A DNA stretch of 64,000 nt. It comes from Gluconacetobacter diazotrophicus PA1 5. Its GTDB lineage: Bacteria; Pseudomonadota; Alphaproteobacteria; Acetobacterales; Acetobacteraceae. The position numbers were made by a program, and so were the translations under genes. The stretch's first letter is position 1. Each line of letters begins with the position of its first letter. Positions 56,366 to 64,000 of this stretch are shown in pieces. The notes under the pieces are model-generated. The model was not told the DNA's origin. It ran no database searches and saw only the letters and a list, made by a program, of their open reading frames with translations. The stretch is from the NCBI RefSeq assembly GCF_000021325.1, contig NC_011365.1:3314001-3378000 (forward strand). The letters are read 5' to 3'.

Positions 56366-58263
56366 CCGGCGGCGCGTCCCAGGCCGCCGCATCGCGGGCG
56401 GTCCCGCCGCAGGAGGGGCCGGCACGGCCGGCGCTGCTGCTGGTCGAGGATTCCGATACCCAGGCGCTGCGCATCCGGCGGATGCTGGAAAGCCACGGCT
56501 TCGCCGTGACCCGGGTGGCCAGCGGCGAGGCCGCGCTGGATTCCCTGGACGGGCGGATTCCCGACCTGGTGGTGGCCGATTATCACCTGCCGGGCATGAA
56601 TGGCGGGCAGATGGCCCGGCAACTGCGCATGAGCGCGGTCACGCGCATGATTCCCGTCCTGATGCTGACCGAGGGCGGCGAGCCGGGGCTGGAGCGCGAG
56701 GGGCTGGAAAGCGGCGCCGATGCCTATGTGCCCAAATCGGCCGACCCGGACCTGATCGTCTTTCGCATCCGCGCGCTGCTGCGCGAGGGCGCGGGCGCGC
56801 TGCTGCGTGACGGCGCGGGGGCGCGCGACGGCATGTTCCGCCGGGCGCGTATCCTGATCGTGGGCGGCGACGGGACGCGTGACCGTGACGTGACGTCGCT
56901 GGCGGCCCTGATGCGCAGCGACGGGCACGAGGTCACGGTGGCCCACCAGCCGATGTCGATGGACCGGCAGGACTGGTTCGAAGCGGCGCGCGAACCCGAC
57001 TGCGTGGTCGTGGACCTGGTGTCCGACGCCTTCGACGGCATCGCCTTCTGCCGCGAACTGGACGATGTGCGGCAGGAGGTCGTGGTGGCGGGCGGCGTGC
57101 CGCCCCGCATCCTGGGGCTGAGCGGCGGGCAGGCGCTGCGGGGCGTGTTCTCGGCCCGGGCGTTCGAGGCCGGGGTGGACGACCTGGTGGCCGACGATGT
57201 CGAGCCCGACGTGCTGGCGCTGCGCATCCGCGCGCTGGTGCGGCGCAAGCTGCTGCAGGACGAGGCGCGGCGCGTGGACCAGGAACGGCAGGCGCGCGAG
57301 ATCGCGGTGGAGACCGCGCGGGCCGAGGCGGCGTCCATCGCGTCCAAGGCCTCGCTGGCCGAGGCGCTGGAACAGGCCAACGCCGAACTGGCCGATGCCA
57401 ACCGCAAGCTGATCGAAACCCAGGGCAAGCTGATCCAGACCGCCAAGATGGCCTCGCTGGGCGAACTGGTGGCCGGCATCGCGCACGAGATCAACAATCC
57501 GCTGGCCTTCATCCTGGCGCACAAGGACACGGTCGCCCGCCTGCTGGCGCGGGTGATCGCGGATGAGGAACGCGATGCGGCGCCGGCGGATGCCGGGCAT
57601 CATGCCGCGCTGATGAAATGCCGCGATCGCGTCGAATCGATGAACCTGGGGTTGCGGCGAATCCAGAACCTGGTGCTGAACCTGCGCAAGTTCTCGCGCC
57701 TGGAAGAAGGCCAGTTCCAGGTCATCGACGTGCCGGAGGCGCTGGAGACGGTGCTGGCGCTGCTGGGGCAGAAATTCGGCAGCGAGATCGTGGTGGAACG
57801 GGATTATCGCGCGCCCGACCGGCTGTATTGCCAGTCGGCGCTGCTCAACCAGGTGCTTATGAACATCATCAGTAACGCCGCCGACGCGATACAGTCCATG
57901 AGCGACGCGGGACCCGCGCGGGGCATGATCCGGATCGGCACCGAACTGCGCGACGGCGAGGCGGGGCGGACCTATGTCTTCACCGTGATGGATAACGGGC
58001 CGGGGATTCCGCCGGACCTGAAGGAGCGGATCTTCGAGCCGTTCTTCACCACCAAGCCGGTCGGCGCGGGCACCGGGCTGGGGCTGGCCATCGCCTATGG
58101 CGTCGTGCAGGCCCATCGCGGCACGATCTCGATCACCGATGCGCCGCGTTCGGCCGACGGGGCGGCCGCCGGCGGGACGGTCTTCACCGTGTCCGTGCCG
58201 TGGCAGCCGCATCTGGCGGCCATGGCCGATTCCACCGCCCTGCCGGCGGGAGAACACGCATGA
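56362..58263 (+). CDS. Hybrid histidine kinase REC-REC-HisKA-HATPase
   Basis: 633 residues. First receiver (about 25-145) with phospho-Asp in [16 protein letters not shown] second receiver-like domain (about 167-290) has [12 protein letters not shown] but lacks a clear acidic pair and the conserved lysine, so it is probably degenerate. A long coiled coil (295-365) leads to HisKA with [13 protein letters not shown], then ATP-binding N, G1 and G2 boxes ([37 protein letters not shown]). Input-side receivers suggest it is switched on by CheA phosphorylation. No sensor or membrane segments. Confidence 0.9.
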   Translation: MTGGASQAAASRAVPPQEGPARPALLLVEDSDTQALRIRRMLESHGFAVTRVASGEAALDSLDGRIPDLVVADYHLPGMNGGQMARQLRMSAVTRMIPVLMLTEGGEPGLEREGLESGADAYVPKSADPDLIVFRIRALLREGAGALLRDGAGARDGMFRRARILIVGGDGTRDRDVTSLAALMRSDGHEVTVAHQPMSMDRQDWFEAAREPDCVVVDLVSDAFDGIAFCRELDDVRQEVVVAGGVPPRILGLSGGQALRGVFSARAFEAGVDDLVADDVEPDVLALRIRALVRRKLLQDEARRVDQERQAREIAVETARAEAASIASKASLAEALEQANAELADANRKLIETQGKLIQTAKMASLGELVAGIAHEINNPLAFILAHKDTVARLLARVIADEERDAAPADAGHHAALMKCRDRVESMNLGLRRIQNLVLNLRKFSRLEEGQFQVIDVPEALETVLALLGQKFGSEIVVERDYRAPDRLYCQSALLNQVLMNIISNAADAIQSMSDAGPARGMIRIGTELRDGEAGRTYVFTVMDNGPGIPPDLKERIFEPFFTTKPVGAGTGLGLAIAYGVVQAHRGTISITDAPRSADGAAAGGTVFTVSVPWQPHLAAMADSTALPAGEHA

Positions 58264-60176
58264 CCGATCGTCCCGTCGTCCTGCTGGTCGATGACGAACC
58301 GGAAATCCTGGTGGCGCTGGGCGACCTGCTGGAGGATTCGTTCACCATCCTGTCCACCACCTCGCCGGTCGAGGCGCTGGAGATCCTGGCCGGGCGCAGC
58401 GACGTCGACGTCATCGTGTCCGACCAGCGCATGCCGGAAATGGGCGGTGACGTCATGCTGGCGCGGGCGCGCACCGTCTGCGACGCGCAGGCGATCCTGC
58501 TGACCGGCTATGCCGATATCGGCGCGGTGGCGGCGGCGCTGAACCAGGGGCGCATCTCGTTCTATTCCCACAAGCCGTGGGACGGCGACGCGCTGCGCGC
58601 CATGATCGTCCAGGCGGCGCATCGCCATCGGCTGGAAGGCGAACTGCAGACCGAGCGGATGCTGCTGCGGGGGTTGCAGCAGAATCTGCGCGCGGGCCTG
58701 GCGTTCAAGGACCCGCAGGGGCGCTTCATCCGCATCAACCGCAAGGCGGCCGCCTTCTACGGGCGCGACGAGGCCGCCTGCCTGGGACAGCGGGAGGAGG
58801 ATGTGTGCGACCCCGCCCAGCGTCCCGCCGTCCGTGAGGCCGAGGCCCGCCTGGCGGCCGAGGGCAAGGACGAGGAGGTGATCGCCATTCCCGCGCCGGG
58901 AGGCGGGCTGTCCTGGCGGGAATTCACCCGGGTGCAACTGGACCGCAATGCGCGCGGCGAGGCGTATTCCGTGCTGATCAACCGCGACATCACCCGCCAG
59001 AGGGAGATGGAGGCCCGGCTGCGCCAGGCGGAGAAGATGCAGGCGCTGGGCACCATGGCCGGCGGGATCGCGCATGATTTCAACAATCTGCTGACGGCGG
59101 TGATGGGCTCGCTGGAACTGGCCACGGACATGGCCGACGGGCTGGACGAACGGACGGCGCACCTGCTGGACAACGCGATGGCGGCGGCGCGGCGCGGGGC
59201 GGAACTGACGCGGCGCCTGCTGAATTTCAGCCGGCCGCGCGACCTGAGCCTGCAGCCGGTGGACGTGAACGCGCTGCTGCGCGGCATGCGCGATCTGCTG
59301 ATGCAGGGCGTGACCTCGCGCCGGCGCGACGGCAGCCATGCGTCGTTCGACATCCGCATGGACAAACTGGCGCCGGACGGCGACCTGCCGCCGGCGCGCA
59401 CCGATGCCGGGCAACTGGAACTGGCGCTTCTGAACCTGTGCATCAATGCCAGCGACGCCATGCCCGACGGCGGGACCATCACCCTGTCCACGCGGGTGGC
59501 GCACCTGGACGAACCGGCGGCCGAGGGCGAGCCCGCTTCGGGCGATTACGTCGTGGTGTCGGTGGCCGACCAGGGAACAGGCATGCCGCCCGAAACGGTG
59601 GCGCGGGTGTTCGAACCGTTCTTCACCACCAAGGACGTGGGACGCGGGACGGGGCTGGGGCTGTCGATGATCTACGGCTTCGTGCGGCATGTCGGCGGCG
59701 ATGTCCGCGTGACCAGCGCGCCGGGGCAGGGCACGCGGGTGGATCTGTATTTCCCGGTCCATCATCGCCAGGGCGGCGCATCCGACCCCCGCGAGGCGGC
59801 GGAGCACGCGGCGGCCCCGCACGGGCTGCGGGTCCTGGTGGTCGATGACGAGGACGCGGTGCGGGCCGTGACCGCCGGCTTCCTGCGCGGAATGGGCCAC
59901 CAGGCGATCGAGGCCCGGGGCGGCGAGGACGCCCTGGCGCGGATCGCCGGCATGGCGCCCGATGTCCCCGACCTGGTGGTCATGGACGTGATGATGCCCC
60001 GGATGGACGGCGAGGAAGCGGCGCGCCGGATTCGCGCGCATTATCCGGGCAGCCGCATCCTGTTCCTGACCGGCTATGCCGACGACACCATCCTGCCCGA
60101 CGACGCCCTGGTGCTGCGCAAGCCCTTCACCCAGGCGGACCTGTCCCGCCATGTCAGCCGCGCGATGGCGGGCTGA
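58260..60176 (+). CDS. Hybrid histidine kinase REC-PAS-HisKA-HATPase-REC
   Basis: 638 residues from ATG 58260 overlapping the previous stop. N-terminal receiver (1-120, [13 protein letters not shown]), a PAS domain (about 140-255, [20 protein letters not shown]), HisKA with [15 protein letters not shown], and HATPase with [26 protein letters not shown] and [15 protein letters not shown] second receiver (about 520-638, [16 protein letters not shown]) ends it. Last gene of the operon; its terminal receiver is the only obvious output of the whole locus. Confidence 0.9.
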   Translation: MTDRPVVLLVDDEPEILVALGDLLEDSFTILSTTSPVEALEILAGRSDVDVIVSDQRMPEMGGDVMLARARTVCDAQAILLTGYADIGAVAAALNQGRISFYSHKPWDGDALRAMIVQAAHRHRLEGELQTERMLLRGLQQNLRAGLAFKDPQGRFIRINRKAAAFYGRDEAACLGQREEDVCDPAQRPAVREAEARLAAEGKDEEVIAIPAPGGGLSWREFTRVQLDRNARGEAYSVLINRDITRQREMEARLRQAEKMQALGTMAGGIAHDFNNLLTAVMGSLELATDMADGLDERTAHLLDNAMAAARRGAELTRRLLNFSRPRDLSLQPVDVNALLRGMRDLLMQGVTSRRRDGSHASFDIRMDKLAPDGDLPPARTDAGQLELALLNLCINASDAMPDGGTITLSTRVAHLDEPAAEGEPASGDYVVVSVADQGTGMPPETVARVFEPFFTTKDVGRGTGLGLSMIYGFVRHVGGDVRVTSAPGQGTRVDLYFPVHHRQGGASDPREAAEHAAAPHGLRVLVVDDEDAVRAVTAGFLRGMGHQAIEARGGEDALARIAGMAPDVPDLVVMDVMMPRMDGEEAARRIRAHYPGSRILFLTGYADDTILPDDALVLRKPFTQADLSRHVSRAMAG

Positions 60177-60228
60177 AGGGGCGAATCGAGGGGGCGAACC
60201 GGCGGGGGGCGGCCTTCCGTCTTTGGCT

Positions 60229-60256
60229 CTTGTCCTGCGGCGGGAACGGCCTATCT
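60229..60256 (+). promoter_or_regulatory. Heat-shock (RpoH-type) promoter of hslVU
   Basis: CTTG at 60229-60232 and CCTATCT at 60250-60256 with 17 bp between, close to the alphaproteobacterial RpoH consensus (CTTG, about 17 bp, CYTATnT). hslVU is a classical sigma-32 target. The -10 end is only 9 bp from the hslV ATG, so the transcript would have a leader of about 3-5 nt. Confidence 0.65.
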
Positions 60257-60265
60257 CTGTCAGTC

Positions 60266-60865
60266 ATGCAGAACATACACGCGAGCCAACATGATCCCAT
60301 CGGCTGGCACGGGACGACGATCCTGTGCGTGCGCCGGGGCGCGCAGGTGGCGATGGCCGGCGACGGCCAGGTCACGCTGGGCGCCACAGTCATCAAGGGC
60401 AATGCCCGCAAGGTCCGGCGCATCGGCCCGTCCAATTCCATCCTGGCGGGCTTCGCCGGGGCGACGGCCGATGCCTTCACCCTGCTGGAACGGCTGGAAG
60501 CCAAGCTGGAACGCTACCCGAACCAGTTGGAACGCGCCTGCGTCGAACTGGCCAAGGACTGGCGGACCGACCGCTACCTGCGCCGGCTGGAGGCGATGAT
60601 GGCCGTGGCCGACCAGGAACGCTCGTTCACCCTGACCGGCAACGGCGACGTGCTGGAACCCGAGGACGGGATCATCGCCATCGGCTCGGGCGGCAACTAC
60701 GCGCTGTCCGCCGCGCGGGCGCTGGCCGATATCGACGGCCTGTCGGCGGCCGAGATCGCGCGCCGGGCGATGCGCATCGCCGGCGAGATCTGCGTCTATA
60801 CCAATCATTCCGTGATTCTGGAGACCCTGGGCCCGGATGAGGCTCCGGGAGAGGCTGCCGCGTAA
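60266..60865 (+). CDS. hslV: ATP-dependent protease subunit HslV
   Basis: 199 residues. The catalytic threonine is in [12 protein letters not shown] after a short propeptide ([13 protein letters not shown]) typical of alphaproteobacterial Hsl[21 protein letters not shown] and [15 protein letters not shown] are family motifs. ATG 60266 is the only start that fits. Forms the peptidase core of HslUV; overlaps hslU by one base (TAATG). Confidence 0.95.
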   Translation: MQNIHASQHDPIGWHGTTILCVRRGAQVAMAGDGQVTLGATVIKGNARKVRRIGPSNSILAGFAGATADAFTLLERLEAKLERYPNQLERACVELAKDWRTDRYLRRLEAMMAVADQERSFTLTGNGDVLEPEDGIIAIGSGGNYALSAARALADIDGLSAAEIARRAMRIAGEICVYTNHSVILETLGPDEAPGEAAA

Positions 60866-62181
60866 TGGATATTCCCAACCATTCCCCCCGTGAGATCGTC
60901 TCGGAACTCGATCGCTTCATCATCGGCCAGACCGATGCCAAGCGCGCGGTGGCCATCGCGCTGCGCAACCGCTGGCGCCGGGCGCAACTGGCCGACGGGC
61001 TGCGCGACGAGGTGGTGCCGAAGAACATCCTGATGATCGGCCCGACCGGCTGCGGCAAGACCGAGATCGCCCGCCGCCTGGCCCGTCTGGCGCAGGCGCC
61101 GTTCTTGAAGGTCGAGGCCACCAAGTTCACCGAGGTCGGCTATGTCGGCCGCGATGTCGAAAGCATCGTGCGCGACCTGGTCGAGGTGTCGCTGAACATG
61201 CTGCGCGACCTGCGCCGCCGCGACGTGCAGGCGCGCGCCGAACTGGCCGCCGAAAACCGGCTGGTGGACGCGCTGGTGGGCGAGGGTGCCTCGGCCGACA
61301 CCAAGGGCAAGTTCCGCCGCATGCTGCGCAATGGCGAGCTGGAGGAGAAGGAGGTCGAAATCTCGATCGCCGACACCCAGGCACCGGGCGGCATGGGCGA
61401 CATGGGGAACATGACGTCCGGTACGGTCATCAATTTCTCCGACATGATGAAGGGATTGATGAACCGCGTGCCGCAGCGCCGCCGCATGACCGTCGCCGCC
61501 GCGCGCGAGGCCCTGACGCGCGAGGAAGCGGACAAGATGCTGGACAACGACGCCCTGACCGGCGAGGCGGTGGCCCATGCCCAGGATCACGGCATCGTCT
61601 TCCTGGACGAGATCGACAAGGTCTGCGCCCGGTCGTCGGAAAGCGGGTTCCGGGGCGGCGACGTCTCGCGCGAGGGCGTGCAGCGCGACCTGCTGCCGCT
61701 GATCGAGGGCACGACGGTATCCACCAAATACGGGCCGGTGAAGACGGACCATATCCTGTTCATCGCCTCGGGCGCGTTCCACATCGCCAAGCCGTCGGAC
61801 CTGCTGCCGGAATTGCAGGGGCGCCTGCCGATCCGTGTCGAGCTGGCGCCGCTGACGCGCGAGGACCTGCGGCGCATCCTGACCGAGCCGGAACATTCGC
61901 TGCTGAAGCAATATACCGCGCTGCTGGGGACCGAGGGCGTGACCCTGGAGTTCTCGGACGACGCGGTGGACGCGCTGGCGGAACTGGCCGCCGACATCAA
62001 CGAGCGGATCGAGAATATCGGCGCGCGGCGCCTGGCGACGGTGCTGGAGCGGCTGCTGGAAGAGGTCTCGTTCACGGCGTCCGACCGTTCGGGCCAGGCG
62101 GTGCGCATCACCGCCGCCGACGTGCAGGACAAGGTGGCGCCGCTGGCGCGCAAGGGCGACCTCAGCCGCTTTATTCTTTAA
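60865..62181 (+). CDS. hslU: HslUV unfoldase ATPase subunit HslU
   Basis: 438 residues, ClpX-like AAA+ ATPase. Walker [16 protein letters not shown] (about 54-68), the I domain insert (about 110-240), Walker [12 protein letters not shown], sensor-2 arginine in [17 protein letters not shown]. The pore loop GYVGRDVE is intact. It feeds unfolded substrates into HslV. C-terminal DLSRFIL is the conserved HslV-docking tail. Confidence 0.97.
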   Translation: MDIPNHSPREIVSELDRFIIGQTDAKRAVAIALRNRWRRAQLADGLRDEVVPKNILMIGPTGCGKTEIARRLARLAQAPFLKVEATKFTEVGYVGRDVESIVRDLVEVSLNMLRDLRRRDVQARAELAAENRLVDALVGEGASADTKGKFRRMLRNGELEEKEVEISIADTQAPGGMGDMGNMTSGTVINFSDMMKGLMNRVPQRRRMTVAAAREALTREEADKMLDNDALTGEAVAHAQDHGIVFLDEIDKVCARSSESGFRGGDVSREGVQRDLLPLIEGTTVSTKYGPVKTDHILFIASGAFHIAKPSDLLPELQGRLPIRVELAPLTREDLRRILTEPEHSLLKQYTALLGTEGVTLEFSDDAVDALAELAADINERIENIGARRLATVLERLLEEVSFTASDRSGQAVRITAADVQDKVAPLARKGDLSRFIL

Positions 62182-62203
62182 ATTACGTGGATCAGATAGC
62201 CTT

Positions 62204-62656
62204 ATGACCGAGCCGTTCGTCAGGCCCGAGGACGACACCGCCGCCGAGGCGGTTGCCGTCATCGGCGAGGAACTCGACCTGTTCGATGACTGGATGCAGC
62301 GCTACCAGTACATCATCGAACTGGGCCGCAAGCTGCCGCCTTTCCCCCCCGAATGGATGGATGACGCCCATCGCGTACCCGGCTGCCAGAGCCAGGTGTG
62401 GCTGGAGGCCAGCAGCCGCGACGGGAAGCTGTTCTTCGCCGGCGCGTCGGATGCTGCCATCGTCTCCGGCCTGGTGGCGCTGCTGCTGCGGGTCTATTCG
62501 GGCCGGTCGGCGGAGGAGATCCTGTCGACCGAGCCGGGCTTCCTGCGCGATCTCGGACTGGTGCAGGCGCTGTCCACCAACCGGGGAAACGGGGTGGAGG
62601 CGATGGCGCGCGCCATCCGGCACGCGGCGTCCCAGATATCAGGAAGCGGTGCGTAG
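62204..62656 (+). CDS. sufE: Cysteine desulfuration protein SufE
   Basis: 150 residues. The sulfur-accepting cysteine is in HRVPGCQSQVWLEA (about residue 57). Helix LFDDWMQRYQYIIELGRKLP opens the fold. SufE takes persulfide sulfur from SufS for iron-sulfur cluster assembly. The other suf genes are not in the window. Its 3' end overlaps the convergent transporter gene by 18 bp. Confidence 0.93.
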   Translation: MTEPFVRPEDDTAAEAVAVIGEELDLFDDWMQRYQYIIELGRKLPPFPPEWMDDAHRVPGCQSQVWLEASSRDGKLFFAGASDAAIVSGLVALLLRVYSGRSAEEILSTEPGFLRDLGLVQALSTNRGNGVEAMARAIRHAASQISGSGA

Positions 62657-64000
62657 CGCCGCACCGGCCGTGCGGTCCATGCGCAGGTAGCGCGGGATCG
62701 ACAGGGCCAGCGGGATGGCGACGATCAGGAACGCCCAGTGGAAATCGGCTGGGACGAAGGCGTCGGTGGCCGGGTGTTCGCCCCGCAGGGTGGCGACGGC
62801 GCGCAGCGTCAGCGCCGCGAAGGCCACGCCCAGCCCGATGCAGATCTGCCGGGTGACGCTGAGCAGCGTGCTGGCCGCGCCTTTTTCACGATTGCCGATA
62901 TCGGCGTAGCCCAGCGTGGCCAGCAGCGTGTACTGCATGGACCGTGTGACCCCGCAGCCCAGCAGCACCAGCAGCAGGATCGCGACCGGCGTCGCCGGGA
63001 CCATCGCCCCCGCCAGCAGGACGAACAGCACACTCAGCCCCGCGTTCACCGCCGCCGTGGTGCGGAAGCCGAAGCGGTCCAGGATGCGCGTCGTGAACAT
63101 CTTCATGCCCAGGTTGCCGAAGGCGAAGGCCAGCATCAGCGACCCGGCGTGAAAGGCCGTCAGCCCGAACCCTACCTGCAACAGCAGCGGCACCAGATAG
63201 GGGATGGCGTCGATGGTGAAGCGGCTGAGCGTGCCGGCCAGCACGGTGACGGCGAAGGTCGGATGCCGCATCAGCCGGAAATCCAGCAGCGGATGGTCCT
63301 GCCCCGCCGCGTGGCGCAGCGTGGCCGCGCCCAGCAGCAGGCCGGCCACGAACAGCGCCCCCGCCAGGACCAGGCTGGCCTGGGTGTTGCTGGCCAGTTC
63401 CGTGCCCAGCAGGATCGCGGTCAGCGACAGGCCGCCCAGCACGAAGCCGCCCCAGTCCATCGGCCGGCGCTCGCCGAACTGCTGGGGCACCACGGCGAAG
63501 ATGACGCCCAGCACCACCAGCCCCAGCGGCACGTTGATGAAGAAGATCCAGTGCCAGGTGGCGAACGTCACGATCATGCCGCCGACCGTCGGCCCCACCA
63601 CCGGGGCCACCACCGCCGGCCAGGTGATGGTGGAAATCGCCTGGATCATCCGGCTGGTTTCGGTGTTGCGCACCACGATGAACCGGCCGACCGGCACCAT
63701 CATCGCCCCGCCCAGGCCCTGCAGCACGCGGGCGGCGACGAACTGGTCCACGCTGCCCGCGAACCCGCACAGGACCGAGGCCGCGGTGAAGACCACGACC
63801 GCGCTGGCGAAGACCGTGCGCGACCCGAACCGGTCGGCCGCCCAGCCGCTGATCGGGATGAAGACCGCCAGCGTCAGCATATAGGCGGTCATGCCCAGGC
63901 TGATTTCGTTCGGCCCCACATGGAAGGACCGCGCCATGGACGGTAGCGCCGTCGCGATGATCGTGGAGTCCAGATACTCCATGAAGAACGTGGCGGCGAC
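62639..64000 (-). CDS. DHA2-family drug:H+ antiporter (EmrB/QacA type), 5' end cut
   Basis: Runs off the window edge; at least 453 residues are present. The frame is open through the last base, and residues before the ATG at 63982 (VAATFF) extend the helix carrying the DHA2 motif MEYLDSTIIATALPSMARSF, so the true start lies beyond 64000. Motif A is GWAADRFGSRTVF; motif C-like glycine/proline pattern VVAPVVGPTVGGMIV marks the antiporter group. About 13-14 helices are expected. Substrate unknown. Confidence 0.9.
   Translation of the reverse strand, partial: VAATFFMEYLDSTIIATALPSMARSFHVGPNEISLGMTAYMLTLAVFIPISGWAADRFGSRTVFASAVVVFTAASVLCGFAGSVDQFVAARVLQGLGGAMMVPVGRFIVVRNTETSRMIQAISTITWPAVVAPVVGPTVGGMIVTFATWHWIFFINVPLGLVVLGVIFAVVPQQFGERRPMDWGGFVLGGLSLTAILLGTELASNTQASLVLAGALFVAGLLLGAATLRHAAGQDHPLLDFRLMRHPTFAVTVLAGTLSRFTIDAIPYLVPLLLQVGFGLTAFHAGSLMLAFAFGNLGMKMFTTRILDRFGFRTTAAVNAGLSVLFVLLAGAMVPATPVAILLLVLLGCGVTRSMQYTLLATLGYADIGNREKGAASTLLSVTRQICIGLGVAFAALTLRAVATLRGEHPATDAFVPADFHWAFLIVAIPLALSIPRYLRMDRTAGAALRTAS

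Noticed and set aside
49171-60152. Several 400-970-codon antisense frames across the chemosensory operon
   Set aside because: Shadows of conserved genes; no start signals or recognisable domains.

Overview
This 64 kb, very GC-rich window looks like a chromosomal segment of an alphaproteobacterium in the acetic acid bacteria (Acetobacteraceae), most like Gluconacetobacter or Komagataeibacter. The reasons are gene content and order: yqeY-dnaG-rpoD next to carAB, a PhaR-regulated polyhydroxyalkanoate locus, psd-pssA, and protein sequence style. The genus is an inference; there is no rRNA gene in the window to settle it. Most of the sequence is dense housekeeping genes with overlapping start and stop codons.

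Layout. 1-6.9 kb (minus strand): the edge of a VapBC/FitAB-type toxin-antitoxin pair with a palindromic operator, then threonine ammonia-lyase, GreA and both carbamoyl-phosphate synthase subunits. CarA carries an extra N-terminal helix-turn-helix-like segment, and the divergent carA/yqeY gap holds two copies of a spaced inverted repeat. 7-13.7 kb (plus): yqeY, dnaG, rpoD, an acetyltransferase and rpsF-rpsR-rplI, closed by a 36-bp palindromic terminator. 13.8-26 kb: cyclopropane fatty acid synthase, then the minus-strand outer-membrane operon lptF-lptG-lptD-surA-rsmA, an FAD-linked dehydrogenase, a membrane-anchored unknown, the threonylcarbamoyl-AMP synthase and CysQ. 26.1-30.6 kb: pepA and holC, normally close neighbours, are separated by a 128-bp inverted-repeat element and an intact IS1182-type insertion sequence with a 4-bp target duplication. 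An aldo/keto reductase follows.

30.6-37.1 kb is the most unusual region. Six overlapping genes encode a membrane complex related to hydrogenase-4/complex I (HyfB-, C-, E-, F-, G- and I-like). The large subunit has alanines where [NiFe] hydrogenases have the first pair of nickel-binding cysteines, while the small subunit keeps all four iron-sulfur cysteines. Across all six proteins (2,164 residues) I see no lysine, including in the antiporter-like subunits, where lysines normally carry protons. It is best described as a divergent energy-converting-hydrogenase-related (Ehr-type) complex of unknown function.

37-48.7 kb: phospholipid synthesis (psd-pssA), a methyltransferase beside gloB, a PHA locus (phaB, a class III-like phaC overlapping a short PhaE-like gene, and divergent phaR), a DUF2125 protein, plsC, a YdcF-like protein and ftsEX. 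48.9-60.2 kb: one continuous eight-gene chemosensory operon of Wsp/alternative-function type (CheW, CheR-TPR, CheW, MCP, CheA-REC, CheB), ending in two hybrid histidine kinases in place of a diguanylate cyclase. 60.2-64 kb: hslVU behind a good heat-shock-type promoter that leaves almost no 5' leader, sufE, and the start-proximal part of a DHA2-type multidrug transporter running off the window.

No tRNA, rRNA, CRISPR array or prophage was found, and no gap between genes exceeds about 300 bases.
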